From Lithobates sylvaticus (Eukaryota; Chordata; Amphibia; Anura; Ranidae), in contig CM053031.1 of the NCBI GenBank assembly GCA_028564925.1, forward strand, positions 163,886,226 to 163,950,225: 64,000 nt of DNA, read 5' to 3'. The translations under genes were made by a program, and so were the position numbers. The notes under the pieces are model-generated. The model saw only the letters and a list, made by a program, of their open reading frames with translations, made no database searches and was not told the origin of the DNA. This document shows, piece by piece, positions 46,710-58,399 of this stretch. Numbering within the stretch: position 1 is the first letter of the stretch; every line of letters begins with the position of its first letter.

Positions 46710-47514
46710 TTCGCACCAGAACCTTCGAACGGACCGAAAGTTCGCGCAAATTTTCGAACCCTATACGTTATAATGGACGCGAACGTTCGAAATCAAAAGT
46801 GCTAATTACAACGGCCAATATGCATGTTAATGTCATAAAACAGGTTTGGGGACCCGGGTCCTGCCCCAGGGGACATATATCAATGCAAAAAGAACTTTTA
46901 AAAACTAACGTTTTTTCGGGAGCAGTCATTTTAATGATGCATAAAGTGAAAAAAAAAAGTGAAATTTTCCTTTAAATATGGTCCCTGGGGGGTGTCTAAA
47001 GTATGCCTGTGAAGTGGCATGTGTTTCCCGTGTTTAGAACTGTCCTTGCACAAAATGACATTTGTAAAGGAAAAAAAGAAGCCATTTAAAACCACTTGCG
47101 GCTTTAGGTTTGTTCTTAAGTAGAATCTGAACAGGTACATTATGAAGTGTAGCTCCATCCCCAAAAAATCAATTTTTAAGCTTTTTGGAGAACATAGGGA
47201 GGGGTTATCACCCCTGTAACATTTGCTGTCTTTGCACATCTGTTCAGAACATGTCACCTCACTTTCCGTCCCAATGACAAATGTTTTTGGAAAAAGTGGG
47301 GTTTTAATTGAAACAAGGATTGGTGATAAAGTATCAGTAGAGAGGAGATACCTTTTTCCCAAATTAAATCTAACAGGATAGAATTTCCCTTCCTAGGGGT
47401 AGATTTCCTCTCACTTCCTGTTTTCTCTTTCCATTTGCAAGTAGGAGTCGTTTGTAAGTTGGATGTTTGAAAGTAGGGGCCTGGCGTATATACTCTGCAG
47501 AAATTTGCCCTATT
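46710..47514. other. Subterminal region of the hAT, 3' side
   Basis: After the terminal 'ttcgaacggaccgaaagttcgcg' boxes (46725-46790) there is no coding content. The region is A/T-rich with short mononucleotide runs. The open frames seen here lack conserved domains. Confidence 0.5.
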
Positions 47515-48029
47515 AGATGTTGGTGTAGCCACAAGACTGGTGGGCACAGGAATGGGCCCTGCTGTGAGTTAATAGATCAAGATTTGTAATTGCATGCACC
47601 TGTTGAACAGGGCAGAAAAATTGGGGGTGGTGGTGGTGGTGGTGGAGGACGGTGTTGCCACAAGACTGTAAGCTCTCACAGTTACTCTTGGTGGGCGCAG
47701 GAATGGGCCCTGCTGTGAGTTATTAGATCAAGATTTGTAATTACAAGCACCTGATGAACAGGGCAGAAAATTTGGGCCTTTGGCGGTGGTGGTGGACGGT
47801 GTTGCCACAAGACTGTAAGCTCTCACAGTTACTCTTGGTGGGCGCAGGAATGGGCCCTGCTGTGAGTTATTAGATCAAGATTTGTAATTGCAAACACCTG
47901 ATGAACAGGGCAGAAAAATTGGGCCTTTGGCGGTGGTGGTGGACGGTGTTGCCACAAGACTGTAGGCCCTCATAGTTACTCTTGGTGGGCGCAGGAATGG
48001 GCCCTGCTGTGAACTATTAGATCAAGATT
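47515..48029. repeat. Tandem repeat, ~150-bp unit, 3-4 copies
   Basis: Units contain 'gccacaagactgtaagctctcacagttactcttggtgggcgcaggaatgggccctgctgtgagttattag' style text and a (ggt)n run. Copies start near 47525, 47650, 47803 and 47950. Non-coding, in the hAT 3' flank. Confidence 0.88.
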
Positions 48030-48815
48030 TGTAATTACCCACCCCTGTTAAACAGGGGCTGAAAAATTGTGCCTTAGGCACTGGCACTGGTGCTGGTGCC
48101 ACAACACTGCAACCCCTCACAGATACTGTACTTGGAGCACAGCAGTCACACGTGTTGCGAAGCATTTTTTTAAAAAATTGTAAGTACACGCCCCTGTTAA
48201 ACAGGGGCTGAAAAATTGTGCCTTAGGCACTGGTGCTGGTGCCACAACACTGCAACCCCTCACAGATACTGTACTTGGAGCACAGCAGTCACACGTGTTG
48301 CGAAGCATTTTTTTAAAAAATTGTAAGTACACGCCCCTGTTAAACAGGGGCTGAAAAATTGTGCCTTAGGCACTGGTGCTGGTGCCACAACACTGCAACC
48401 CCTCACAGATACTGTACTTGGAGCACAGCAGTCACACGTGTTGCGAAGCATTTTTTTATAAAAATTGTATGTACACGCCCCTGTTAAACAGGGGCTGAAA
48501 AATTGTGCCTTAGGCACTGGTGCTGGTGCCACAACACTGCAACCCCTCACAGATACTGTACTTGGAGCACAGCAGTCACACGTGTTGCGAAGCATTTTTT
48601 TTTATAAAAATTGTATGTACACGCCCCTGTTAAACAGGGGCTGAAAAATTGTGCCTTAGGCACTGGTGCTGGTGCCCCAACACTGCAACCCCTCACAGAT
48701 ACTGTACTTGGAGCACAGCAGTCACACGTGTTGCGAAGCATTTTTTTATAAAAATTGTATGTACACGCCCCTGTTAAACAGGGGCTGAAAAATTGTGCCT
48801 TAGGCACTGGTGTGG
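48030..48815. repeat. Tandem repeat, ~145-bp unit, 5-6 copies
   Basis: Each unit has 'cccctgttaaacaggggctg', a hairpin CCCCTGTT/AACAGGGG, then 'gtgccttaggcactggtgctg' and 'cacacgtgttgcgaagc'. Units differ mainly in the A/T run before 'ttgtaagtacacg'. Minus-strand frames repeat the same peptide and are artefacts. Confidence 0.92.
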
Positions 48816-48937
48816 TGGCATGGATCATTGAGGAGGAGGAAGAGGATAGTCAGTGAACATAAGAGGACAGTCACTCAGCATCAGCATAGGCAGTCTTGAA
48901 GGGATGTGACATTAAAAATTATTCGGTTATATCTGCC

Positions 48938-51900
48938 TTAAGGTGCCTGGTAGCTGGTGGTGATCCAAGACTGATTCATTTTGATGAAGGTCAGTCGATC
49001 AACCGAGGCGGTGGACAGGCGCACCCTATGATCGGTGACAAATCCTCCAGCAGCACTGAATGTGCGTTCGGAAAGAACGCTGGAGGCAGGACAGGCCAGT
49101 AGCTCAATTGCATACTGTGCAAGCTCTGGCCAGTGATCCATCCTCAGGACCCAGTAAGCCAGAGGATTTTCGGTGGGAAGGTGTCCAAGTCTGACCTTGC
49201 CCCAAGGTATTCCTGCACCATGTATATCAGACGCTGGCGATGGTTGCTGGAACCGATCATACCTTGGGGCTGCGGACTAAAAAATTGTCTGAACGCATCG
49301 GTCAGACGTCCACCTTCCCCACCGCTCCTTCTGCTACTGACCGAAGCCTCAGCAACTCGTCGCCCAGGACCAGGAGTTTGTAACCTCCAGTTTCTGGGAA
49401 CGCGTTGCACAGACCTTTCTGCAAGGCCTCCCTGAGATGTCTCATCCTCTGCTCCCTCTGCGACGGCAAGATAAGGTCCGCAACCTTACCCTTGTACCGC
49501 GGATCAAGGAGAGTGGCCAGCCAGTAATGGTCCCTCTCCTTGATCCGAAGAACACGAGGATCCTTCCGCAGGCTTTGCAGGATCAGGGAGGCCATGCAGC
49601 GTAGGTTAGCTGAGGCATTCGGTCCGGAGTCTTCTGGGTCACTGAGGATGACATGATCGCCAGCCACCTCCTCCCAGCCACGTACAAGTCCACTGGTTTG
49701 TTGGGACTGTACATCATCCCTAAAAGACTGCTGCTGCTGATGCTGAGTGCCAGGCTCCACCTCCATGCTCACACAATCCTCCTCCTCCTCCTCCTCCTCA
49801 TCCTCTTCCTGTGTGATGGGTGGGACAGAAGGAACACTGTCCGGATAAAGGGGGCCTTGAGAGGCAAGGAAGTCCTCCTCTTCCTGCCTCTGTTCTGCCT
49901 CAAGTGCCCTGTCCATTATCCCACGCAGCGTATGCTCCAACAGGTGGACAAGAGGGACAGTGTCACTGATGCATGCACTGTCACTGCTCACCATCCTCGT
50001 GGCCTCCTCAAATGGTGAGAGGACAGTGCATGCATCCCTGATCATGCTCCACTGACGTGGGGAAAAAAAACCAAGCTCCCCTGACCCTGTCCTGGTGCCG
50101 TAGTCGCAAAGGTACTCATTGATGGCCCTCTGCTGCGTGTGCAGTCGCTGCAGCATGGCCAACGTTGAGTTCCACCTGGTGGGCATGTCACATATTAGGC
50201 GGTTCTTGGGCAGGTTCAGCTCCTTTTGCAGCTCAGTCAGCCGAGCACTGGCATTATAAGATCGGCGGAAATGCACACAGACTTTCCTGGCCTGCCTCAG
50301 GACATCCTGTAAGCCTGGGAACCTGCCCAAGAACCGCTGCACCACCAGGTTGAGGACGTGAGCCATACAGGGCACATGGGTGAGCTGCCCCTGTCGCAGG
50401 GCGGAGAGGAGGTTGGTGCCATTGTCAGAAACGACAATTCCTGGCTTAAGCTGACGTGGCGTCAACCACCTCTCGGCCTGCCCCTGCAGAGCTGCCAGAA
50501 CCTCTGGCCCAGTGTGGCTCCTGTCCCCCAAACACACCAGCGCAAGCACGGCATGGCATCTTTTTGCCTGCGTACTTGCGTAGCCCCTTGTACGCCTACG
50601 GAGCACCGCTGGTTCCAAGGACAGAGCACTGGAGGAAGAAGAAGAGGAGGGGGTGGAGGAGAGAGGTGTGTCACAACCAGTAGCAGTAGTAGCGTTTTGG
50701 AGGCGTGGTGGCGGAACAACCTCCAACACTACTGCACCTTGTCCTGCATCCCTCCCAGCTGCCAATAGAGTGACCCAATGGGCCGTGAAAGAAAGGTACC
50801 GTCCCTGTCCATGCCTGCTGGACCATGAGTCAGCGGTAATATGCACCTTACCGCTGACCGCCCTGTCCAGCGAGGCATGGACATTGCCTTCCACATGCCG
50901 GTAGAGAGACGGAATCGCCTTCCGTGAGAAAAAGTGGCGTTTGGGAACCTGCCACTGAGGAACCGCACATTGAACAAACTCACGGAAGGGGGCCGAGTCT
51001 ACCAACTGAAAAGGCAGCAGTTGAAGTGCTAGCAATTTAGCCAAGCTAGCATTCAACCGCTGGGCATGTGGATGGCTGGGAGTGTACTTCTTTCTACGGT
51101 CCAGCAGCTGGGGCAGGGAAATTTGCCTGCTGCAATCGGACGTCGGTGTACTGCAAGTACTTGGTTGTGACACACCTAATTCTACACCTTCAGTCCTCTC
51201 AGAGCAGCTTTCAGAGAGGACTGAAGGTGTAGTGGGGATGGAGATCCCAGCTGATGAGGAGCAAGGAGAGGTCCGCTTAGTTCTTTGGTGTGGGTCTTTT
51301 ATGTGTGCCTGCCAACGAGCTGCATGGCAGGTCAACATATGTCTGGTCATGCTTGTGGTGCCCAAGCGGCTGATGTTTTGGCCACGCGAGATTCGCTTCA
51401 GACAAATATTGCAAATAGCAGTGGTGCGATCTGATGCACTCGTCTCAAAAAAGGCCCACACCAAAGAACTTTTCTGATAACGTGCAGAGGCAGCGCCCTG
51501 CACAGGCGGAGCTCTGCGGTGTTGTACAGTTGCTGTGCTGGCCTCTACCTGGCCTCCAGGGGGCATCCTGCCTCGTTGGACATGTGACGCCGCATCCTCC
51601 TCCTCCTCGTCCTCCTCCTCATCCTCTCTCCCTTCAGGCACCCACGTGGAGTCAGTGACCTCATCATACCCTCCCTCTTCACCACTAGAGCAAACCTGGC
51701 AGTAAGCTGCAGCTGGTGGAACAGTACTGCCAGATTCCTCAAGCTGGGTATCATCATCCGAGCCTTCGAATCGTTGGGCATCCTCCTGGAGCATGTACCC
51801 AACACTGTGCTCAAAGAGTTCGGGGGACTCCTCAGGAGGACATGGTGGGTCTAGGGAAGGGGTGGCTGATGATGCCATTGAGTACGCGTTGGCAGCTGCT

Positions 51901-52160
51901 CTGCCAGTACCCTGAGCCTGGGTGAGAGAGGATGAGGAGGATGAGGAGGGCTTGGTCATCCATTCTACCAAGCCTTCAGCATGATGCGGCTCCACATGTC
52001 CAGCTGCCGAAAACAAAGATGCGCGTGTCCCATGGCCACGTGCTGATGACGATGCACGACCACGTCCACGGCCATGGCCACGTCCACTAGAAACAGAGCC
52101 TGCCTGCCCTGTGTTCTTGGCTCTGCACGCTCTGCCTCCCCTTGGCGGTCTTCCAGTCAT
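48938..52160 (-). pseudogene. hAT transposase with BED zinc finger
   Basis: The frame opens MTGRPPRGGRACRAKNTGQA and has an acidic, serine-rich N-terminal region. A BED-type zinc finger follows at about residues 235-290 (VWAFFETSASDRTTAICNIC ... TRHMLTCH). The RNase-H-like core shows VVSDNGTNLL (first aspartate, about 577), CMAHVLNLVVQ (about 598) and PTRWNSTLAML (about 661), then an acidic insert. The main frame ends at 49302. The C-terminal dimerisation (hATC) motif ACPASSVLSERTFSAAGG, with the catalytic glutamate, lies at about 49080-49030 in a different frame, so two frameshifts fall between 49340 and 49150. In life the enzyme cuts and pastes hAT DNA. The open 952 codons suggest loss was recent. 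Confidence 0.92.
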
Positions 52161-52169
52161 TGTAGTCGG

Positions 52170-53270
52170 TAGTCCTGTGGGTGCTGCTGAGAAGAAAATA
52201 GAGGAGCTCTGTGTGATGCCACTAACACACTAGAAGTCCTGTGGGTGCTTCTGCAAAGAAAATAGAGGAGCTCTGTGTGATGCCACTAACACACTAGAAG
52301 TCCTATGGGTGCTTCTGCAAAGAAAATAGAGGAGCTCTGTGTGATGCCACTAACACACTAGAAGTCCTGTGGGTGCTTCTGCAAAGAAAATATAGGAGCT
52401 CTGTGTGATGCCACTAACACACTAGAAGTCCTATGGGTGCTTCTGCAAAGAAAATAGAGGAGCTCTGTGTGATGCCACTAACACACTAGAAGTCCTGTGG
52501 GTGCTGCTGAGAAGAAAATATAGGAGCTCTGTGTGATGCCACTAACACACTAGAAGTCCTATGGGTGCTTCTGCAAAGAAAATAGAGGAGCTCTGTGTGA
52601 TGCCACTAACACACTAGAAGTCCTGTGGGTGCTGCTGAGAAGAAAATATAGGAGCTCTGTGTGATGCCACTAACACACTAGAAGTCCTATGGGTGCTTCT
52701 GCAAAGAAAATAGAGGAGCTCTGTGTGATGCCACTAACACACTAGAAGTCCTATGGGTGCTTCTGCAAAGAAAATAGAGGAGCTCTGTGTGATGCCACTA
52801 ACACACTAGAAGTCCTGTGGGTGCTGCTGAGAAGACAATATAGGAGCTCTGTGTGATGCCACTAACACACTAGAAGTCCTATGGGTGCTTCTGCAAAGAA
52901 AATAGAGGAGCTCTGTGTGATGCCACTAACACACTAGAAGTCCTGTGGGTGCTGCTGAGAAGACAATATAGGAGCTCTGTGTGATGCCACTAACACACTA
53001 GAAGTCCTATGGGTGCTTCTGCAAAGAAATAGAGGAGCTCTGTGTGATGCCACTAACACACTAGAAGTCCGGTGGGTGCTGCTGAGAAGAAAATACAGGA
53101 GCTCTGTGTGATGCCACTAACACACTAGAAGTCCTATGGGTGCTTCTGCAAAGAAAATAGAGGAGCTCTGTGTGATGCCACTAACACACTAGAAGTCCTG
53201 TGGGTGCTGCTGAGAAGAAAATATAGGAGCTCTGTGTGATGCCACTAAACACACTAGAAGTCCTATGGGT
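52170..53270. repeat. Tandem array zone 1 (~61-bp unit) upstream of the hAT transposase
   Basis: About 18 units of the type 'agtcctatgggtgcttctgcaaagaaaatagaggagctctgtgtgatgccactaacacacta'. Two variants ('gtgggtgctgctgagaag' and 'atgggtgcttctgcaaag') partly alternate, giving a higher-order pattern. Non-coding. Confidence 0.95.
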
Positions 53271-55450
53271 GCTTCTGAAAAGAAAATAGAGGATCTCTGT
53301 GTGATGGGACTAACACACTTCAAGTCCTATAGGTGCTTCTGGGAACAAAATATAGGTCTGTGTGATGGGACTAACACACTTCAAGTCCTATAGGTGCTTC
53401 TGGGAAGAAAAAATATAGGATCTCTGTGTGATGGGACTAACACACTTCAAGTCCTATGGGTGCTTCTGGGAAGAAAATATAGGTCTGTGTGATGGGACTA
53501 ACACACTTCAAGTCCTATAGGTGCTTCTGGGAAGAAAATATAGGTCTGTGTGATGGGACTAACACACTTCAAGTCCTATAGGTGCTTCTGGGAACAAAAT
53601 ATAGGATCTCTGTGTGATGGGACTAACACACTTCAAGTCCTATGGGTGCTTCTGGGAAGAAAATATAGGTCTGTGTGATGGGACTAACACACTTCAAGTC
53701 CTATAGGTGCTTCTGGGAAGAAAATATAGGTCTGTGTGATGGGACTAACACACTTCAAGTCCTATAGGTGCTTCTGGGAACAAAATATAGGATCTCTGTG
53801 TGATGGGACTAACACACTTCAAGTCCTATAGGTGCTTCTGGGAAGAAAATATAGGTCTGTGTGATGGGACTAACACACTTCAAGTCCTATAGGTGCCTCT
53901 GGGAACAAAATATATGATCTCTGTGTGATGGGACTAACACACTTCAAGTCCTATAGGTGCTTCTGGGAAGAAAATATAGGTCTGTGTGATGGGACTAACA
54001 CACTTCAAGTCCTATAGGTGCTTCTGGGAAGAAAATGTAGGTCTGTGTGATGGGACTAACACACTTCAAGTCCTATAGGTGCTTCTGGGAACAAAATATA
54101 GGATCTCTGTGTGATGGGACTAACACACTTCAAGTCCTATGGGTGCTTCTGGGAAGAAAATATAGGTCTGTGTGATGGGACTAACACACTTCAAGTCCTA
54201 TAGGTGCTTCTGGGAAGAAAATATAGGTCTGTGTGATGGGACTAACACACTTCAAGTCCTATAGGTGCTTCTGGGAACAAAATATATGATCTCTGTGTGA
54301 TGGGACTAACACACTTCAAGTCCTATGGGTGCTTCTGGGAAGAAAATATAGGTCTGTGTGATGGGACTAACACACTTCAAGTCCTATAGGTGCTTCTGGG
54401 AACAAAATATATGATCTCTGTGTGATGGGACTAACACACTTCAAGTCCTATAGGTGCTTCTGGGAAGAAAATATAGGTCTGTGTGATGGGACTAACACAC
54501 TTCAAGTCCTATAGGTGCTTCTGGGAAGAAAATGTAGGTCTGTGTGATGGGACTAACACACTTCAAGTCCTATAGGTGCTTCTGGGAACAAAATATATGA
54601 TCTCTGTGTGATGGGACTAACACACTTCAAGTCCTATAGGTGCTTCTGGGAAGAAAATATAGGTCTGTGTGATGGGACTAACACACTTCAAGTCCTATAG
54701 GTGCTTCTGGGAACAAAATATATGATCTCTGTGTGATGGGACTAACACACTTCAAGTCCTATAGTGCTTCTGGGAAGAAAATATAGGTCTGTGTGATGGG
54801 ACTAACACACTTCAAGTCCTATAGGTGCTTCTGGGAAGAAAATGTAGGTCTGTGTGATGGGACTAACACACTTCAAGTCCTATAGGTGCCTCTGGGAACA
54901 AAATATATGATCTCTGTGTGATGGGACTAACACACTTCAAGTCCTATAGGTGCTTCTGGGAAGAAAATGTAGGTCTGTGTGATGGGACTAACACACTTCA
55001 AGTCCTATAGGTGCTCTGGGAAGAAAATATATGTCTGTGTGATGGGACTAACACACTTAAAGTCCTATAGGTGCTTCTGGGAAGAAAATATAGGATCTCT
55101 GTGTGATGGGACTAACACACTTCAAGTCCTATAGGTGCTTCTGGGAAGAAAATATAGGTCTGTGTGATGGGACTAACACACTTCAAGTCCTATAGGTGCT
55201 TCTGGGAACAAAATATATGATCTCTGTGTGATGGGACTAACACACTTCAAGTCCTATAGGTGCTTCTGGGAAGAAAATGTAGGTCTGTGTGATGGGACTA
55301 ACACACTTCAAGTCCTATAGGTGCTTCTGGGAACAAAATATATGATCTCTGTGTGATGGGACTAACACACTTCAAGTCCTATAGGTGCTTCTGGGAAGAA
55401 AATATAGGTCTGTGTGATGGGACTAACACACTTCAAGTCCTATAGGTGCT
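53271..55450. repeat. Tandem array zone 2 (~57-63-bp unit)
   Basis: About 36 units with 'tctgtgtgatgggactaacacacttcaagtcctataggtgcttctgggaa'. Two length forms (with and without 'atctc' after 'tagg/tatg') recur in runs of two or three, which implies that multi-unit blocks were duplicated. Sequence homogeneity is high. Confidence 0.95.
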
Positions 55451-55845
55451 TCTGGGAACAAAATATAGGAGCTCTGCCTGCCTGCCACGAACACACTACA
55501 AGTCCTATAGGTGCTTCTGGGAACAAAATATAGGAGCTCTGCCTGCCTGCCACGAACACACTACAAGTCCTATAGGTGCTTCTTGGGAACAAAATATAGG
55601 AGCTCTGCCTGCCTGCCACGAACACACTACAAGTCCTATAGGTGCTTCTGGGAACAAAATATAGGAGCTCTGCCTGCCTGCCACGAACACACTACAAGTC
55701 CTATAGGTGCTTCTGGGAACAAAATATAGGAGCTCTGCCTGCCTGCCACGAATACACTACAAGTCCTATAGGTGCTTCTGGGAACAAAATACAGGAGCTC
55801 TGTTTGCTGCCAGTGCCTGCCTGCCACGAACACACTACAAGCCCC
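55451..55845. repeat. Tandem array zone 3 (~65-bp unit)
   Basis: Six units in which 'gagctctgcctgcctgccacgaacacactacaag' replaces the zone 2 core, the rest being shared. The mirrored peptides seen in these units on both strands are not genes. Next to it, 55846-55920 is a short 'tctctaa' degenerate repeat. Confidence 0.93.
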
Positions 55846-56036
55846 TCTTTCTAAATCAATCTTTCTAAATGAATCTATCTAACTCAATCTCTCTAAGTAA
55901 ATCTCTCTAACTAACTAAATCCAGCAGAGTGACACAGAACGATCCTGCTCTATCTACGCCGGAACAGCATGTGACCGGCGCAGACGGCGTGGCGGCCTTT
56001 TATAAGAGGGGGCGTGTACTAAAGCCCCTGAGCTGT

Positions 56037-56309
56037 AATTGGCTACAGGCGTCCTGCCTGTAGCCAATTATGGCTCTTCGAGTTTCCGGCGCTGTGATTG
56101 GCCAAGCATGCGGGGTCACAGTGCATGCTTGGCCAATCATCAGCCAGCAATGCACTGCGCCGGCCGCGCCGGCCGCAATGCATTGCGGGGCCGCTCGCAT
56201 CACACGAATGTGATGCGAACGGCCCAAATAGTTCTGGGCTCGCCGATCGAGCGAACGCCCGGTGCTCGATGCGAACATGGGTTCGCATCGAGCACCGGGC
56301 CCATCCCTA
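56037..56309. repeat. Hairpin cluster at the hAT 5' end
   Basis: Three hairpins lie in a row. 56037-56069 has arms ATTGGCTACAGGC and complement. 56095-56139 has arms GATTGGCCAAGCATGC and complement. 56252-56302 has arms GCCCGGTGCTCGATGCGAAC and complement around a few bases. The last one ends 7 bases before the terminal TAGGGATG box, where hAT subterminal transposase binding would be expected. Confidence 0.8.
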
Positions 56310-56409
56310 ATGTTGACATACTGTGTGCATCTTCAAAATTAGGCTTTTGAAAATGTTGTAAACTTTTAATAAAACAGCAAAAAGAAAAGGTTGGACATTT
56401 TGGGAAAAA

Positions 56410-57029
56410 TTAGATTCTCCCAAGGACATCAATCATGTTTTTAAGTTTCACTTCAATATCCCTAGTTTTTTTGCGAATTATCTCTAAATCCTGACTACAA
56501 AACATTATGTCCTGGATTAGCCTTTGGGCACTGTCAGTGGTGAAATGATGTGACTGTGACTGTTCTTCCACAACCTGTACTTCATCTAAAAATAAAAAAA
56601 ACACACCATGTATTATAAATAGGCAGGCATACATGTCTGATTACCTGAATCTGGGGTGTCAGACACTCACCTGTTGTGGTCTCAATCTCGACCACTTCTC
56701 CTTCCTCCACATCCTCATATTCTGGTGGTGACCTCTGTTCCCTTCGTTCCGGAGATGGCCGGTCCCTGGGGACATGATATTTCCCGATTCTTTGCTCCCC
56801 TATGAGAATAAAATAAAAGGTATACTTAGCACACATATATTTGAGCCAACAAATATAAATGATAAACATTGCTTGGAAGTGGGGGACAATTGTCTGTTTG
56901 GGCAGAATTCCAAGCTGAACACATGATTTATTCCCTTAATTCCTCAGGCTGGAATACTTACCTTTTTTGGATAAATTTCCCACCTGGAGACACCCCAAAG
57001 TATCCACCGGAGTACCTGTGTTTGACACC
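56410..57029 (-). pseudogene. Accessory (Myb/NAIF1-like) protein of the Harbinger element, 3' exons
   Basis: Three exons join in phase on the minus strand. 57029-56962 (acceptor ...ttttag, donor gtaagt) gives VSNTGTPVDTLGCLQVGN and onward. 56799-56671 (acceptor ctcatag, donor gtgagt) gives GEQRIGKYHVPRDRPSPERR and an acidic stretch. 56585-56410 (acceptor atttttag) gives DEVQVVEEQ and a coiled coil ending MIDVLGRI. Such proteins partner the Harbinger transposase and carry an N-terminal Myb/SANT or similar DNA-binding domain. I do not see that first exon, so the gene is partial or diverged to the right of 57029. The exon calls are mine; the family link rests on the coiled-coil style and on position. 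Confidence 0.6.
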
Positions 57030-57351
57030 CTAAAATGTGCACCTGAGTCCAGATGTGTAAACAGCTGCAGAGTGTCCTCTACATACATTACACTGAATGA
57101 AGATTGATATTCCTTCTAGGTTCAAACACATCTAGACAACAATGTCCTAAAAAACTCTTTTGGATAAATGTGAAAATTTGAAGGCCCTACAGTATTTAAT
57201 CATTTATCTGTGAAAACATCGTGTTTTGAATAAGGAACGAGGTTTACAACAAACGATTACTGCGTATGACCATGAAAGTAGCCATTTTGGACTGTACAAG
57301 ACCTTATTAGGGGAAAACACATGGCGCAGCATGCAATATTAATAATAACAG

Positions 57352-57703
57352 CCAGAGGAAGGGCACGAAAGCAGAGGAGGCAGCACTGGCTCTGATCAGG
57401 GAGGCTAACGAGTCCCTCAGATCCCCCATTGATGCTACGGAGGCCTATGGCATCTATATTGCCTCTAATTTGCAACAAATGGAGGAGGGCGAACGGCGAA
57501 AGTGTGAAAGAATAATTTTCGATACTATACAGAAGGGGTTAAGTGGGGAAATGTCGGACAACCAACACCTCTGTTCTCTCCCCCATCCTCCTCCTCCTCC
57601 TCCTGCCACAATGCCACCTCCAGAGCCACAGCCTCCAGGGAAGGCTGCAGGGAAGGCTGCACGGAAGGCTGCAGGGAAGGCTCTACGGAAGACCAGTAAG
57701 TGA
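57352..57703 (+). pseudogene. Second accessory exon (BESS-like C-terminus) of the Harbinger element
   Basis: After a possible acceptor (aataacag) the plus strand reads SQRKGTKAEEAALALIREAN, then EAYGIYIASNLQQMEEGERR and IIFDTIQKGLSGEM. This resembles the 'F/Y-G-x-Y-V-x-x-L ... x-x-I-x-D-x-L' C-terminal module of MADF/BESS- and Myb-like proteins seen with Harbinger transposases. A proline run and lysine/alanine repeats (GKAAGKAARKAAGKALRK) end at a TGA, with AATAAA at 57941. Upstream exons are not visible. It faces the minus-strand exons at 56410-57029. Confidence 0.5.
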
Positions 57704-58399
57704 TCCCCTGCCTTCACGTCTCAAAGAACCAACATCCTGTTGTAGGACCACAGACTGGGTACATATACCATCTGCTGCTGCTCCGGTTCTCTGGGACTCC
57801 TGGACCTCATTGTCCTCCTTTTTGTATGTACTTCTCAGCTACCAGTTTATTTGATGTCTGCCTTGGGGACCCGGGTCTTCACCAATTAAAGCAATTTCTC
57901 CTGCGTTGCCTTTATCTTTATTTTGTAATTATGATGGGAAATAAATTTTGATTTTGGTTTTCAGAAAATACTTGCCTATGTGTTTTTCTACAAATAGCAA
58001 ATCAATTTATTTTGGGGGAGTAGGCAGGTACATTTCAAAAATACAATGTCAAAATTAACAAGGGACACCAACAACAAACAGGTTTACAAATAATACAGAA
58101 TAATGGTGTTGTGGAAACATAACATTAAAAAAATGGAGAGCACGAGAAAATAATACAATAATACAAATATTCTTATTAAAGAAAAAAAAACACTTTAAAA
58201 AATGATATCTATTTCATGCAGATCTGGCTTAAATTCTAATATAAATATTATTCTGGAGAGACCTAGAAATAATAAAGAAATACGTTTGTAAAAACTCTGT
58301 GTGAATATAAGCAGCAAAACCACTTCATTCTTCTAGCATTATAAAGAAGAGAATGAGCGCCGCATTGAAGAATTAAAAAAAACCCAGTGTGAAGAATCT
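57704..58399. other. Untranslated/AT-rich interior of the Harbinger element
   Basis: It contains the AATAAA at 57941 and an AT-rich stretch (58020-58380) without a conserved frame. It continues into the right terminal region, where 'tccattacgaacgctagttttac' (58411-58435) recurs in the MITE at 63797-63820. Confidence 0.5.

Larger units (their letters stand above)
46672..56317 (-). mobile_element. hAT transposon with large tandem arrays, 8-bp TSD
   Basis: The element 46680-56309 starts TAGGGATGAGCC and ends with GGGCCCATCCCTA, the complement at the tip. The 8-bp duplication ATGTTGAC (46672-46679, 56310-56317) is the hAT hallmark. A transposase pseudogene lies at 48938-52160 on the minus strand. 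Tandem arrays fill both flanks (47515-48815 and 52170-55845). Excluding arrays the element is about 5 kb. The 9.6-kb size comes from the repeats. Confidence 0.92.

Noticed and set aside
48117-48828. Minus-strand frames repeating the same ~48-residue peptide
   Set aside because: Each repeat equals one unit of the ~145-bp tandem array.
49653-51925. Several plus-strand frames over the hAT transposase
   Set aside because: Shadows of the minus-strand transposase, with no domain of their own.
52170-55845. Possible CRISPR array
   Set aside because: Contiguous tandem units without unique spacers, in a vertebrate-type transposon.
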